64,000 nucleotides of DNA, taken from Cymodocea nodosa. Lineage: Eukaryota; Streptophyta; Magnoliopsida; Alismatales; Cymodoceaceae. The translations under genes were made by a program, and so were the position numbers. The stretch lies in the NCBI GenBank assembly GCA_036874045.1, contig CM072337.1:9548001-9612000 (forward strand). Direction: 5' to 3'. Below, piece after piece: positions 36,337 through 45,775 of the stretch (positions within the stretch are counted from its first letter, which is position 1; every line of letters starts with the position of its first letter). The notes beneath the pieces were generated by a model. It was not told the DNA's origin, did not search any database, and worked only from the letters and a program-made list of their open reading frames with translations.

Positions 36337-37575
36337 TATAAGAAATTGTTTTTCTCAAGAGTAAAATATTACTATTGGGAAGACCCATACTTATTTAAGA
36401 AATGTCCTGATCCGGTTTTAAGGAGGTGTGTTCCAGAAACTGAATATCCGAGCATATTGTCTTTCTGTCATGACCAAGCTTGTGGAGGACATTTTGGTTC
36501 AGGGAAAACTGCTGCAAAAATTCTGCAATGTGAGTTTTATTGGTCAACACTATTCAAAGATGCTCATAAATATTGCTTAAGTTGTTTATGATGTCAACAA
36601 ATAGGAAGAATATCAAAGAGGAATATGATGCCTCTTAATCCTATTGTTGAGGTTGAAATCTTTGATGTGTGGGGAATAGATTTTATGGGTCCATTTCCTA
36701 TGTCTAATCAATTTAATTACATATTGTTGGGGGTGGATTATGTATCTAAATGGATAGAAGCTATTCCTACAAAAACTAATGATAACAAAGTGGTAATACA
36801 ATTTATAAGAACAAATATATTTGCCAGATTTGGAATACCTAAAGCTATTATCAGTGATAGAGGAACTCATTTTTGTAATAGAAGTTTTGAAGCCTTAATG
36901 AAAAAATATGGAGTAAACCACAAAATTGCAACATCATATCATTTGCAAATAAATGGACAAGTAGAAAGTGCAAACAAACAAATTAAATTAATCTTGGAAA
37001 AAGTAGTAAATCCTACTAGAACAGATTGGGCTAATAGATTGATAGATGCACTTTGGGCTTATAGAACTACTTATAAAACGAGCTTAGGTATGTCACTTTT
37101 TAGGCTAGTATATGGAAAAAGTTGTCATTTACCTGCTGAAATATAACATAAAGCTTATTGCGCATTAAAAACTCTGAACACTAATTTAAATCAAGCTGTT
37201 GAAAATAGGAAAATGCAACTAATTGAATTAGAAGAATTTAGAAATGAAGCTTATTCGAATACTGTAAGAGAAAAAGAAAAAATTAAATTTTGGCATGATA
37301 GAAAATTTATTCCTAAAAGCTTTGAAATAGGACAATAAGTATATCTTTATATGGCTAGACTCCATAACCATCCAGGAAAATTGAAATCTAGATGGGCAGG
37401 ACCTTACATAGTTCGAAATGTTTATCCTTATGAAGCTATTGAAATTGAAAATCCTAAAAATCAGAATATATTTAAAGTAAATGGACAAAGACTTAAACCT
37501 ATTCTGAAAACACCAAAAAGCTCCTTTGGAATTATAGATGAAGTCAGAGTAGAGGATTACTCGAGCTTTATTTAG
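36337..37575 (+). pseudogene. Integrase (Ath-2)
   Basis: The zinc-binding region ([14 protein letters not shown]) is interrupted by a stop at about 36590. The DDE core is 36625-37146 with [18 protein letters not shown] and GQVESANKQ. The C-terminal part MARLHNHPGKLKSRWAGPY is 37351-37575. All parts are in one frame, broken by only a few stops. No chromodomain is visible, as expected for the Athila lineage. Confidence 0.9.
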
Positions 37576-38204
37576 TAATAAATCAGTTTTTATGTTTATA
37601 TATAAAAAAAAAAAAATATCGCAAAAATGTTGAAAAAAAAAAAAACATTAAAAATATATATAAAACATAAAAATCGTTGCAGTTCAATCGACTGGATCCA
37701 TCGGTATGACCGGAACATAAAAAATATATGAATATTAATTTTCAGAAAAAATTTTGGTTTTACCGAAATATAATATCGATTCAACCGAAAGAAAAAGTAA
37801 AAATAAAAAAATAAAAAATATATATATATTTAGGTTTGACTGAAACATAGTATCAATTAAATCGGTAACAAAACAGAAAAACTATTCTCTGTAATATTTT
37901 TATTATTATATTTGCTTGTACGGGAAGTCCGTTGAGTTACGCTTAACTCAATGAGCTTACTCCGTTGAGTCTTGAGTTAGTCAACGACCTTATTCCGTTG
38001 AGTTAACTGTAACTCAAGGGAGTACTGTAGCTAGGACCGCAGATAAAATAGTAATAGTTGGTTCGGGAATTGACCCAATTACCCGCCTAAACTTAGGGCT
38101 TATTTAAACTAAAACCTAGGGTTTAGGGGGCATTATCCAGCAAATCATTTAGAATCTAGAATAGTAGCAATCAAAGTGATTCCATGCTGTTGTGTAACTC
38201 CACG
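37576..38204 (+). other. Spacer between integrase and ORF3 (Ath-2)
   Basis: A-rich, non-coding. TACCGAAA / TCGGTT motifs at 37690-37880, GTTGAGTTA/TAACTCAAC modules at 37925-38025. Confidence 0.7.
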
Positions 38205-40436
38205 ATGAGGAAGATAACGCCTGAATTCTGGGAAGAGGCAGTGGACACCGCATAGTTTTTGAAGGAATCTGAAGAATGGCACACGAGGAAGAAGATTAGA
38301 AATACAACAAGAGAGAAAGAGCTACAAAAGGTAGAATCAGAACTCTTTAATTTGAGAAAAATTCTAGTTGAGTTAGAAATACAGATACTGCAGATAATGG
38401 AGACACGAATTAGAGTGGCAACTGAAATTGCATTAAGTAAAGAAAGAAAGATACAGCCAAACAATGAAGTAGCCCTAGAATTAATCCAACGTAAGTCCCG
38501 ACTCTGGTTCAAAAGACAAATCTGTAGACGAGCTAAATGGGTGATCTGGGAGCAAGAAAGGAAAGAAAATGAACAACGTGAGGCAACTAAAGGATAAGAG
38601 GAGACGACTGTTGAAAGACCTGTTCTTGAGGAACAGCAGTTAGGACCTTCAATTCCACCATTTAAGCCATTGGCACGAGCAGAAATGATGGGGCCTTCGA
38701 CTAAAGAAGAGAAAAGAGAATTTGCAGAACTAGTTCAAGTTGGGAAGAACTAAGGAGAATCAGAAGATTTGGTAGTGGCCAAAGCACACCTAGTGTTTGA
38801 TGCACTTTACAAAAAGAGGGTTGTAGAAAAGTTGAAAGCCCAATATAAAATCAAATTGGAATAGCATCATGAAGCTAATGCCAGAACTGCTACCAAATCT
38901 GCTGCAAAAGAAGCTGAAGCTGGTCCTTCGAGACCAGTAGTTATAAAAAAAGTTAAATAGGAAGAGACAATACTTGTGGCTCGAAGACCTGCAGAGCCTA
39001 TTTTTGTGGATTTAATTTCAGAAGATGAAGAGAAAGAACAAGCACAACTAATCAGAAAAAGGAAAGGAAAAGAAAAAGTGCCTGAATATGAGGAAATTAA
39101 ATCTGAAGTACCAATTTTTACAGGGCCTATGGAGCAAATTTTTATTAACTTGCTATCCGATTCTGAGGAGCAGGAGGAGCAAAGAAAAGAAGAAAATCAG
39201 GCTGAAATTAGTTTGTAGCCTGTATAAGAAGAAACAAAAATTAGGGCAGAAACTGAATTGCCTGTGACTCCATCCCAATCTGTTACAGAATTAGAAAGAA
39301 CAATAACAAAACAGATTGGTAGTTAGGAGGAGCAAGAAAGTGAAGAAAATGAAGAGGCTGAAAGAAGCTATTTGGACAAAAATAATTTCATAGATTCCAT
39401 TGAAGAACAAGAAACTCTTCAACAATTTATGGAGAGAATTCAAGACAAAGTGGAGAGTTCTGCCGGCTCACCACCACAGACAGAAGCAAAAGCAAAAATC
39501 CAGGAATCTGAAGAGAATGTCCAAATGCAACCTATGCTAGAGGAAGATCAAGAACAAACCCCTCAGAAGCAACAAAGTCACCTTCTTGACCCGATTGAAA
39601 TAATAATTTTGAATGAAGTACATTTTTGAAGACAGGAAGCTTATACCAAATACCAAGAAATAAGGGGTTACAATATTATTTATAGTAGACCAGTAAATTG
39701 GGATAGAATGCAAGAAATCAAAGAATTATTTGAATTCCAAGGTCTACTGCAATTTATATCTCAAGAAAGAGGGCATGCAATATATGAAAATTTAGTGCCC
39801 TGTTTCTATGCAAATTTGAGAGAAAGAGAAGGAGGATTAATTTCAAACGTGGAGGAAGCTGATGTAAAGATAACACCAGAGCTTCTCCACAATATTTTTG
39901 GTTTAAAGAATGAAGGAATAACAATTTTGGAAGATATAACTGCCGTCGAGTGGACTGAACAGGAAATCAAGGATTGTTTAGCTATCAATCCTGGTGTGCC
40001 ATTACCAAACAGATTGAAACATTTAAATGGTAAAGCACACATGATAGCTAACATTCTGATTAAGAATGTCTATCAACGATAGGGCCATGACATAGAATTA
40101 AGTCAATTTGTCAAATGAGCCACATATGCAGTTGTAAATAAGATCCAAATAAATTGGTCTGCAGTTTTTATCTCCAAGCTAAAAACAGTGAAGAAGAAAT
40201 TATTTTATGGAGATTTGATTCCACTGTTGATGGTGGACTGTATTGATTTCACTAAATGGACATCAAAAAGGATCAAATCAAGAACCATTTTAGTGAAAGA
40301 ATACAGAAATTTTGTAGCTGCAGAACTAGTTGTACCTTTTAGAGGAATTACAGGAGCAGTAGAGAGGATTAATCAATTAGAGCTTCAATTAAAAAAACTC
40401 CAGAAGGAAGTAGATGAACTTAGGCATAGAGATTAA
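38205..40436 (+). pseudogene. ORF3 of Ath-2: 744-codon frame with about eleven stops and no frameshift
   Basis: Starts MRKITPEFWEEA at 38205 and stays in one frame for 2,232 bp. Parts: charged helical N-terminus (EEWHTRKKIRNTTREKELQKVE); acidic middle with FVDLISEDEEKEQ (about 39000) and FINLLSDSEEQEE (about 39135) separated by a basic IRKRKGKEKV; C-terminal domain from about 39705 (MQEIKELFEFQGLLQF, NIFGLKNEG, IQINW, KLFYGDL) and a Leu-heptad-like end. The stops lie at Gln- or Trp-type codons where they can be compared. It occupies the place of the Athila env-like ORF, but there is no signal peptide or transmembrane segment, so I do not call it an envelope. The C-terminal domain resembles the group known as putative plant transposon protein. 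Confidence 0.78.
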
Positions 40437-41383
40437 ATTGTATTGTTCGTCTACTTATGTAAAACTGTATGAAATTGTATGATGTACTTGTATTGTAATT
40501 GATTCATATTAATGAATGTAAATTTTTCAGATGCAATTCTCATACTTGTTTTGAATGTGAAATGAATGGAAATTATTGAATATTATGTTATTGTGAAACT
40601 TTATGAATGAATATGTAACAGATTTACAATTTGTTGAATGACAGGATAACTGCTTAAAAATTTCTACATGTTATAAGGTAAAAGGTAAATTCTGCATAAC
40701 ATAAAATGACCTACAAGTTAAATCTTTATATAAGATTTAGATTTAAATAAATTTTAATCAAAATGATGCATTAATGACATAGATTTAACTTTATTTTAGT
40801 TAGCAGAATAAAAAAAAAGAAGAAGAACAGAGAGGAACTTATGAGAGTAAAACTTAGAAGTTGCTAAGTGTTAACTCAACGAAGTAAGTTCGTTGAGTTA
40901 ACCTTAACTTCGCGAGGTCAGTAATATAATATAAGGTCACTCCGTTGAGTTATCTGTAACTCAACGAAGTTAGTCCGTGGAGTTAGCAACAGTAACCGAC
41001 TGTGTTTCGTTGAGTAATCTGTAACTCAACAAGGTTAGTTCGTGGATTAAGCAGAAGAGTTATTCTTTTAACCACGAACGAAGCTTCGTCGGTTTAGCAG
41101 TTACCAAAATTTGAAATTAGTAGTGGTACACGTACCCATATAAACAGGAACCACGATGCATGTTGCAAGACACGTTCTTGCAACGTGATTTATTCACTTT
41201 ATCGATGCGTAGTATATATATAAAACAAAATGTTATTTACGAGTTACCAGCACTTTTAAAAGAAAGGGGAAGGCGTTGGAGGAACTGGAAGGAGAAGCAG
41301 GTGATTCAACTTCATCTAACAACAAATATTTATAGAATGGAAAGCTTCAGACTGGTATGTAATTAATTTTCTGCTATTTATTT
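40437..41383 (+). other. Spacer between ORF3 and gag (Ath-2)
   Basis: AT-rich. 40870-41045 has GTTGAGTTA/TAACTCAAC modules, including a perfect 10-bp-arm CGTTGAGTTA inverted repeat at 40943-40966. 41060-41380 is promoter-like (see next entries). Confidence 0.65.
41162..41225 (+). promoter_or_regulatory. Possible internal promoter upstream of gag (Ath-2)
   Basis: A palindrome with arms GTTGCAAGA and loop CACG (41162-41184) lies about 30 bp before a TATA box TATATATATAAAA (41213-41225). Both parts are kept in Ath-1 (10480-10543). It would start RNA near 41250, just before the relocated gag ORF. Confidence 0.45.
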
Positions 41384-41455
41384 ATGAGCACATGGACTCG
41401 TTCTCTAAGCACTAAACGATTAGTAAGAACACCTACCCAAGAATTTTCATTGCAG
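41355..41455 (+). other. Possible 101-bp intron at the start of gag (Ath-2)
   Basis: Donor CTG|GTATGT at 41355 and acceptor TTTTCATTGCAG|ATG ending at 41455. Splicing would join an upstream frame (41160-41354, exactly 65 codons) in phase 0 to the gag Met at 41456 (codon 25 of the unspliced ORF). Ath-1 keeps the donor but lost the acceptor. Confidence 0.35.
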
Positions 41456-42727
41456 ATGAGTACTGAAAAATTTTCGGAACTGAACTTTAACGAAATTCTT
41501 TGGGGTGTAGCTAACCTTTCATTAAAAGAGAACGTAGAGATGGTTGCTCTAGTAGAAAAACCATTAGGAGAGATTCTGTATCCTGAATTAGTTGATGAAC
41601 CTTCATGTATTCGATTGTCAAACTTTGAGGGAGATAGGTTTGAACTGAAATCTAATTATATTAGTCAATTGCCACATTTTCATGGATTAGAAAGAGAGTA
41701 TGCCTATTATTTTCTTAGAGAATTTAATGAAGTTTGTCAAATGATGAAAATGCCAAACATGAGTATAGATGCTATTAAACTTAGATATATCCCTTTTTCT
41801 TTAAAAGACACAGCTAAGAGATGGTTATATACTCTGTCGCCTGATTCAATTTCTACATGGAAGGAATTTTGCTCTGTTTTTCTGGAAGAATATTATCCAA
41901 CACATCAAATGATTAAAAAGAAGAAAGAAATATTAATGTGTAGCCAAAAACAGGGTGAATCATTTTGGAAATATTTTGAAAGATTTAAAGATTTACTGAC
42001 TCAATGTCCACATCATGCAATGAGTAAAGCACAATTAATAGGTATAATTTATGAAGGCATAGATGTTTCAATGAAATCTTTATTAGAATCTACTTGTCAA
42101 AATGGATTTTTAAAATTATGTAGTGAAGGAGCATGGGCATATTTAGAAAATTTTGCAAAAAGAACTGCACAGTGGGAAAATTCGGTTGAAGCTATTGTAG
42201 ATAAAAAAATATTGCCAAGAGGAATGCTTGAAATAGATTCAAGTACTATGCTTGAGGTGAAATTAAATGAATTAACAAAGAAAATAGAAGAGTTATCATT
42301 AAATCAAAAGCTAGTAGAAAAGAATGCAAACATAAATGACTTAGATATTATTTATACTAGAAACCAAAGAGATAACTTGGGAAATTCTTATCATCCTAAT
42401 TGGAGAAATCACCCGAATTTATCTTGGAGAAACAACAATTTCCAAGGAGGAGAAAATATAAATGAGAAAAACATAAGTTATGAAGTATTAATTGAACAAG
42501 GAGCTAGAATAGAGAAATTAGAAAAGATAATCCAACAAGTAAACAATCGTCTAGAATTTATATTTGGAAATGGTGCAATTCAAAATCAGAATAGAAATAT
42601 ATCACTTAGACAGAAGGAACCAATGGAAGTTAGACCTACTGGAGGATTTCCAATACAAGCTATACCTAATCCTGTCAATAGAACGGTTAATGAAATTGAT
42701 ACCTCTTCTAGGAGGGCAGCTGAATGA
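41384..42727 (+). CDS. gag: Gag capsid protein, relocated downstream of pol (Ath-2), intact
   Basis: 447 aa, open throughout. Residues about 90-230 form the retrotransposon gag (capsid) domain: FEGDRFELKSNYISQLPHF, LRYIPFSLKDTAKRWLYTL, SISTWKEFCSVFLEEYYP, ILMCSQKQGESFWKYFERF, CPHHAMSKAQLIGIIYEGI. Residues about 325-345 hold YHPNWRNHPNLSWRNNNF, which in Athila gag follows the zinc knuckle; the knuckle itself is absent here but present in the Z gag. The C-terminus ends near where the usual gag-protease linker begins (NEIDTSSRR). Capsid would assemble the particle around element RNA. Met 25 (41456) is an alternative start if the proposed intron is used. A genuine capsid, but in an unusual place. 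Confidence 0.9.
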   Translation: MSTWTRSLSTKRLVRTPTQEFSLQMSTEKFSELNFNEILWGVANLSLKENVEMVALVEKPLGEILYPELVDEPSCIRLSNFEGDRFELKSNYISQLPHFHGLEREYAYYFLREFNEVCQMMKMPNMSIDAIKLRYIPFSLKDTAKRWLYTLSPDSISTWKEFCSVFLEEYYPTHQMIKKKKEILMCSQKQGESFWKYFERFKDLLTQCPHHAMSKAQLIGIIYEGIDVSMKSLLESTCQNGFLKLCSEGAWAYLENFAKRTAQWENSVEAIVDKKILPRGMLEIDSSTMLEVKLNELTKKIEELSLNQKLVEKNANINDLDIIYTRNQRDNLGNSYHPNWRNHPNLSWRNNNFQGGENINEKNISYEVLIEQGARIEKLEKIIQQVNNRLEFIFGNGAIQNQNRNISLRQKEPMEVRPTGGFPIQAIPNPVNRTVNEIDTSSRRAAE

Positions 42728-42918
42728 AGCAGCATATCTGAAGCAACTATCTGTATGTATATATGTTTTTTATTTTTAGTTAATAGTATCATAGAGTTAA
42801 TTTTTAACTCAATGAACTTAGTCCATTGAGTTATGCCTTAACTCCACGAGGGTGTGCAGTAGTTATGTTAATTTTTTGTCTCTGCTAAATTTTTGTTTGT
42901 GTTATACAGAATCGAAAA
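42728..42918 (+). other. Spacer between gag and F-box ORF (Ath-2), with splice-acceptor-like site
   Basis: Contains a GTTAATTTTTAACTC / GTTGAGTTATGCC module pair (42795-42850). A pyrimidine-rich TTTTTGTTTGTGTTATACAG, a good plant 3' splice site, ends at 42909, ten bases before the F-box ATG. Confidence 0.5.
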
Positions 42919-43851
42919 ATGAAATTGATGCAATTACCAATGGATGCACTAAGGGAAGTACTAAGTAACTTGTCAGCTAAAGATCTGTGTAGGCTGTGTT
43001 GTGTATCAAAGGAAATTAAAGACTGTATTGAAGAAAAATATTTTCAGGGACTACAAGCTGCAAAAATGACTAAGATTAGAGATGGATTCATATGGAGATC
43101 ATTTAATCGTAGTTCAAATACCCATGAATATCTAGCTATGGAAGAAACTACTGGAATTCCACCCAATGCATTAGAAGGAATAAATCATATTATGGGGATA
43201 GATGAAGGATTAATCATATACAAGACGAGACCAAGGTATACAAGTTTATTATTACCTGATATTTTGATAAGAAATCCTATAACAGGAGAAGAATGGAATA
43301 TAGGAAGACCTAATAGATTTAAAGCACCAACTATAAATTATGGGTCAGCTTTAATATTTTCTGATAAAAATTCTACAATTCCTGAAAAATTATATTATTG
43401 GAGACCTATAGGAAATTGGGTTGAAGATTTACGCTTAAGTGTGTATAATTTTCTAAACAGATCTTGGAATGAAAATATTATGATATATCTAGGACAGAAA
43501 TCATTAATTAACCAAACACATGTCATACTTGATGAATATATATATCTAGTCACTAGGATATCAATAGCATATGGATCTGATTTATGCATAGTGAGCATAG
43601 ACAGTTATGATGAATATATAGAAATTTTACCTGTACCGAGTGAAATAGCTAAACCACCATCTGTAGAATTTAATGAAATTCAAATAGGAATGTGGTATAA
43701 TGAAGAAGATGATCCTACTTTATGTCTGATAAGATGGTGGGATGAACTGATGAAATTTCAAATATGGATTATGGAAGACATAAATGAATGGAAGTGGGAA
43801 GAGGAGTATATTGAAATAGATGTAGAAATAGAAACTTCTACATTACCTTGA
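42919..43851 (+). CDS. F-box protein encoded by a retrotransposon (Ath-2), intact
   Basis: 310 aa. Residues about 5-45 are an F-box: LPMDALREVLSNLSAKDLCR, then LCCVSKEIKDCI. Residues about 105-275 resemble an F-box-associated interaction region: LLLPDILIRNPITGEEW, KLYYWRP, LRLSVYNFLNRSWNENIM, HVILDEYIYLVTR, LCIVSIDSYDEYIEILPVP. The C-terminus is acidic and Trp-rich. By family knowledge, F-box proteins dock on SKP1/CUL1 and bring substrates for ubiquitination. Here the gene lies in the same strand and place as in Ath-1 and Ath-3, between gag and the 3' untranslated region, so it is an element gene captured from a host F-box gene. No intron or poly-A trace of capture is visible. Substrate unknown. 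Confidence 0.9.
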   Translation: MKLMQLPMDALREVLSNLSAKDLCRLCCVSKEIKDCIEEKYFQGLQAAKMTKIRDGFIWRSFNRSSNTHEYLAMEETTGIPPNALEGINHIMGIDEGLIIYKTRPRYTSLLLPDILIRNPITGEEWNIGRPNRFKAPTINYGSALIFSDKNSTIPEKLYYWRPIGNWVEDLRLSVYNFLNRSWNENIMIYLGQKSLINQTHVILDEYIYLVTRISIAYGSDLCIVSIDSYDEYIEILPVPSEIAKPPSVEFNEIQIGMWYNEEDDPTLCLIRWWDELMKFQIWIMEDINEWKWEEEYIEIDVEIETSTLP

Positions 43852-45762
43852 AATCAAAAAGGATCCCTTTCTGCATTACATATCATTAATGGTAATACAC
43901 TCGTATTTGGAATTTATAATATATTGCATGTTTACAAATTAAAAAGGAACAAAAATTGCATTAAAACAGAATTAATAGTAAGAAGAACTATGCCTAAAAA
44001 GTTTGTTTGGACTGATACATTTATTCCATTTGTTTCTACTTTTCAATCATGTTCTTAAGCTATGATTTTGTGTGTTTAATGTTGTGTGTATTTTGCATTT
44101 ATTATTAAAAAAAAAATTATTTTTCATTTTTATTTTATAAAAGAAAAAAAAAATATCAATCTAGTTTGTTAGTATCTGTTCTGGGAAACCAACTGGCTTG
44201 CTTGTAAGCCACCAAAGGCATAGGAGCCTAGGTTCCACACAAGATACTGAATTATCAATATCTATTAAATGTTATTTTGTTATATATTCTGTGTTTATCT
44301 AGGAATGAAAAGTTTTTCAGAATCAAAAATCGGAATATGTAGAAGGAGATACAAATGGAACAAGTTATGTAACTAATTACTCATCCTGAATTTTAAATCA
44401 AACAAAACTGTATTCATGCTTGCTACAATTACTGTATTTATTGTCAAATCTTTTACATTGAGGACAATGCAAAATGTAGGTATGGGGGGGAGGTAATTAA
44501 AGTAATAGCCATGTAAGTTTGTTAATTAAAGGAATTAAAATGGTACTGTAAAGTTTTGAGGAAATTGAAAATGAACTTGCTGTAACTATTTGATAGTTGA
44601 GACTGTAAAATTTTTATAAACTACTTGAATGTTATATTTAGAAGGCTATATAAGATGCTATTGAATTTATTATTTATGTAAATCTAGATATAGTATCTTA
44701 TGTTTTTTCTGAATTTCATGAGTTTAACAGTTTCATGATTTTAAAATGAAATCAAAATGCTTAATGAAAAATCAGTAAATTATCTAAAGTCCTGAAAGAG
44801 CTGAGATGTGAATTCTAGATTAAATGAAACACATATGATTAAAGATACATTTAATTTAACTGATTGAACTTGTAGAATGATCTATGTGTAGATCTTATTA
44901 AACTACAGAAAAAGTATGAGCTTATTGTTATGGATTCATATTTTCAGTAACTGATAGAAGCAGGACTATATGAGATTGGTGATTACAGCATCTGTATTAA
45001 TGAAATACATACATATATAGTATGTGATTAATGTTTTGTTTTGTGTTTGTAGTTTTGGAAAAAAAAAGAAAATTTGAGAGTTTATTGACGTGTTTGATCA
45101 TGAGCCTTTTGTACTTGAGCAGATAAGTATGTAAGGATTGTTGACCTGAAAAAGGACTCTTAAAATCTGGCAACCTAAGATCTTGATCAGATCTGGGATT
45201 GTTGACTGAAAGCTCGTTACATGGGTACATTAGAAAGCTCTTGTATGATTCAAGCTTGTTAAATTAACTTTTAAAGTTAGAGAAAAAAAAAAAATATACA
45301 TATACTGTTCTTAAAAGATACAAGTGTTTTTTGAAATACAGATATCTTATGAATTGAGTATATTTTCTATTATCTAGAATTGCTGAAATATAAATCTGGA
45401 ATTGACTTTTGAAGTTGTTTAATGGAGATACAATTCTTTATTCTACTTGTCTTAATCAGATTGAATTGGATTGTACTCTGATTCGTATGTTGTTGAAAAT
45501 TCTTCTAGAAATCTTATTGGAAAATTCAGGATGACAGATGATGAAAAGAAGAACAAACGATAATATAATTAACACCTATATAATGATGATATACTTGGTA
45601 TGTAATTTACATATATTCTAAGTATATTTGCAGGTTGATTACTGAAACATACAGAATATATTTTTTGCTAAACAGAAGAAAAACAAAGGGGAAGAATTAA
45701 TTCTAGCACTTTTAAAGACCAATTAATTAGATCTTAGTTTGCTAAGGGACTAGCAAAATTTA
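43852..45762 (+). other. 3' untranslated region of Ath-2
   Basis: About 1.9 kb without a supported ORF. Carries CATTGAGGACAATG followed by TATGGGGGGGAGG at 44456-44494, a second polypurine-like tract seen also in Ath-3 and Z. Other landmarks: AGCCACCAAAGGCATAGGAG near 44208, a GGATTGTTGACCTGAAAAAG block near 45137 and A-rich tracts near 44110, 45060 and 45285. Confidence 0.72.
44456..44494 (+). other. Conserved GAGGACAATG motif with internal polypurine tract
   Basis: CATTGAGGACAATG, then a 7-G run. Equivalent sites: 26090-26127 (minus, Ath-3) and 49071-49109 (minus, Z). In Athila-type elements this motif usually lies after pol; here it always lies after the relocated genes. Confidence 0.7.
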
Positions 45763-45775
45763 GGTATGGGGGAAG
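45763..45775 (+). other. Polypurine tract of Ath-2
   Basis: GGTATGGGGGAAG immediately before the 3' LTR, identical to Ath-1. Confidence 0.9.

Noticed and set aside
38205..40436. Calling ORF3 an envelope gene
   Set aside because: No signal peptide, membrane segment or cleavage site is visible; only its position is env-like.
42919..43851. F-box ORF as a host gene caught between transposons
   Set aside because: It is present in three element copies at the same position and strand, within LTR-bounded sequence, so it belongs to the element.
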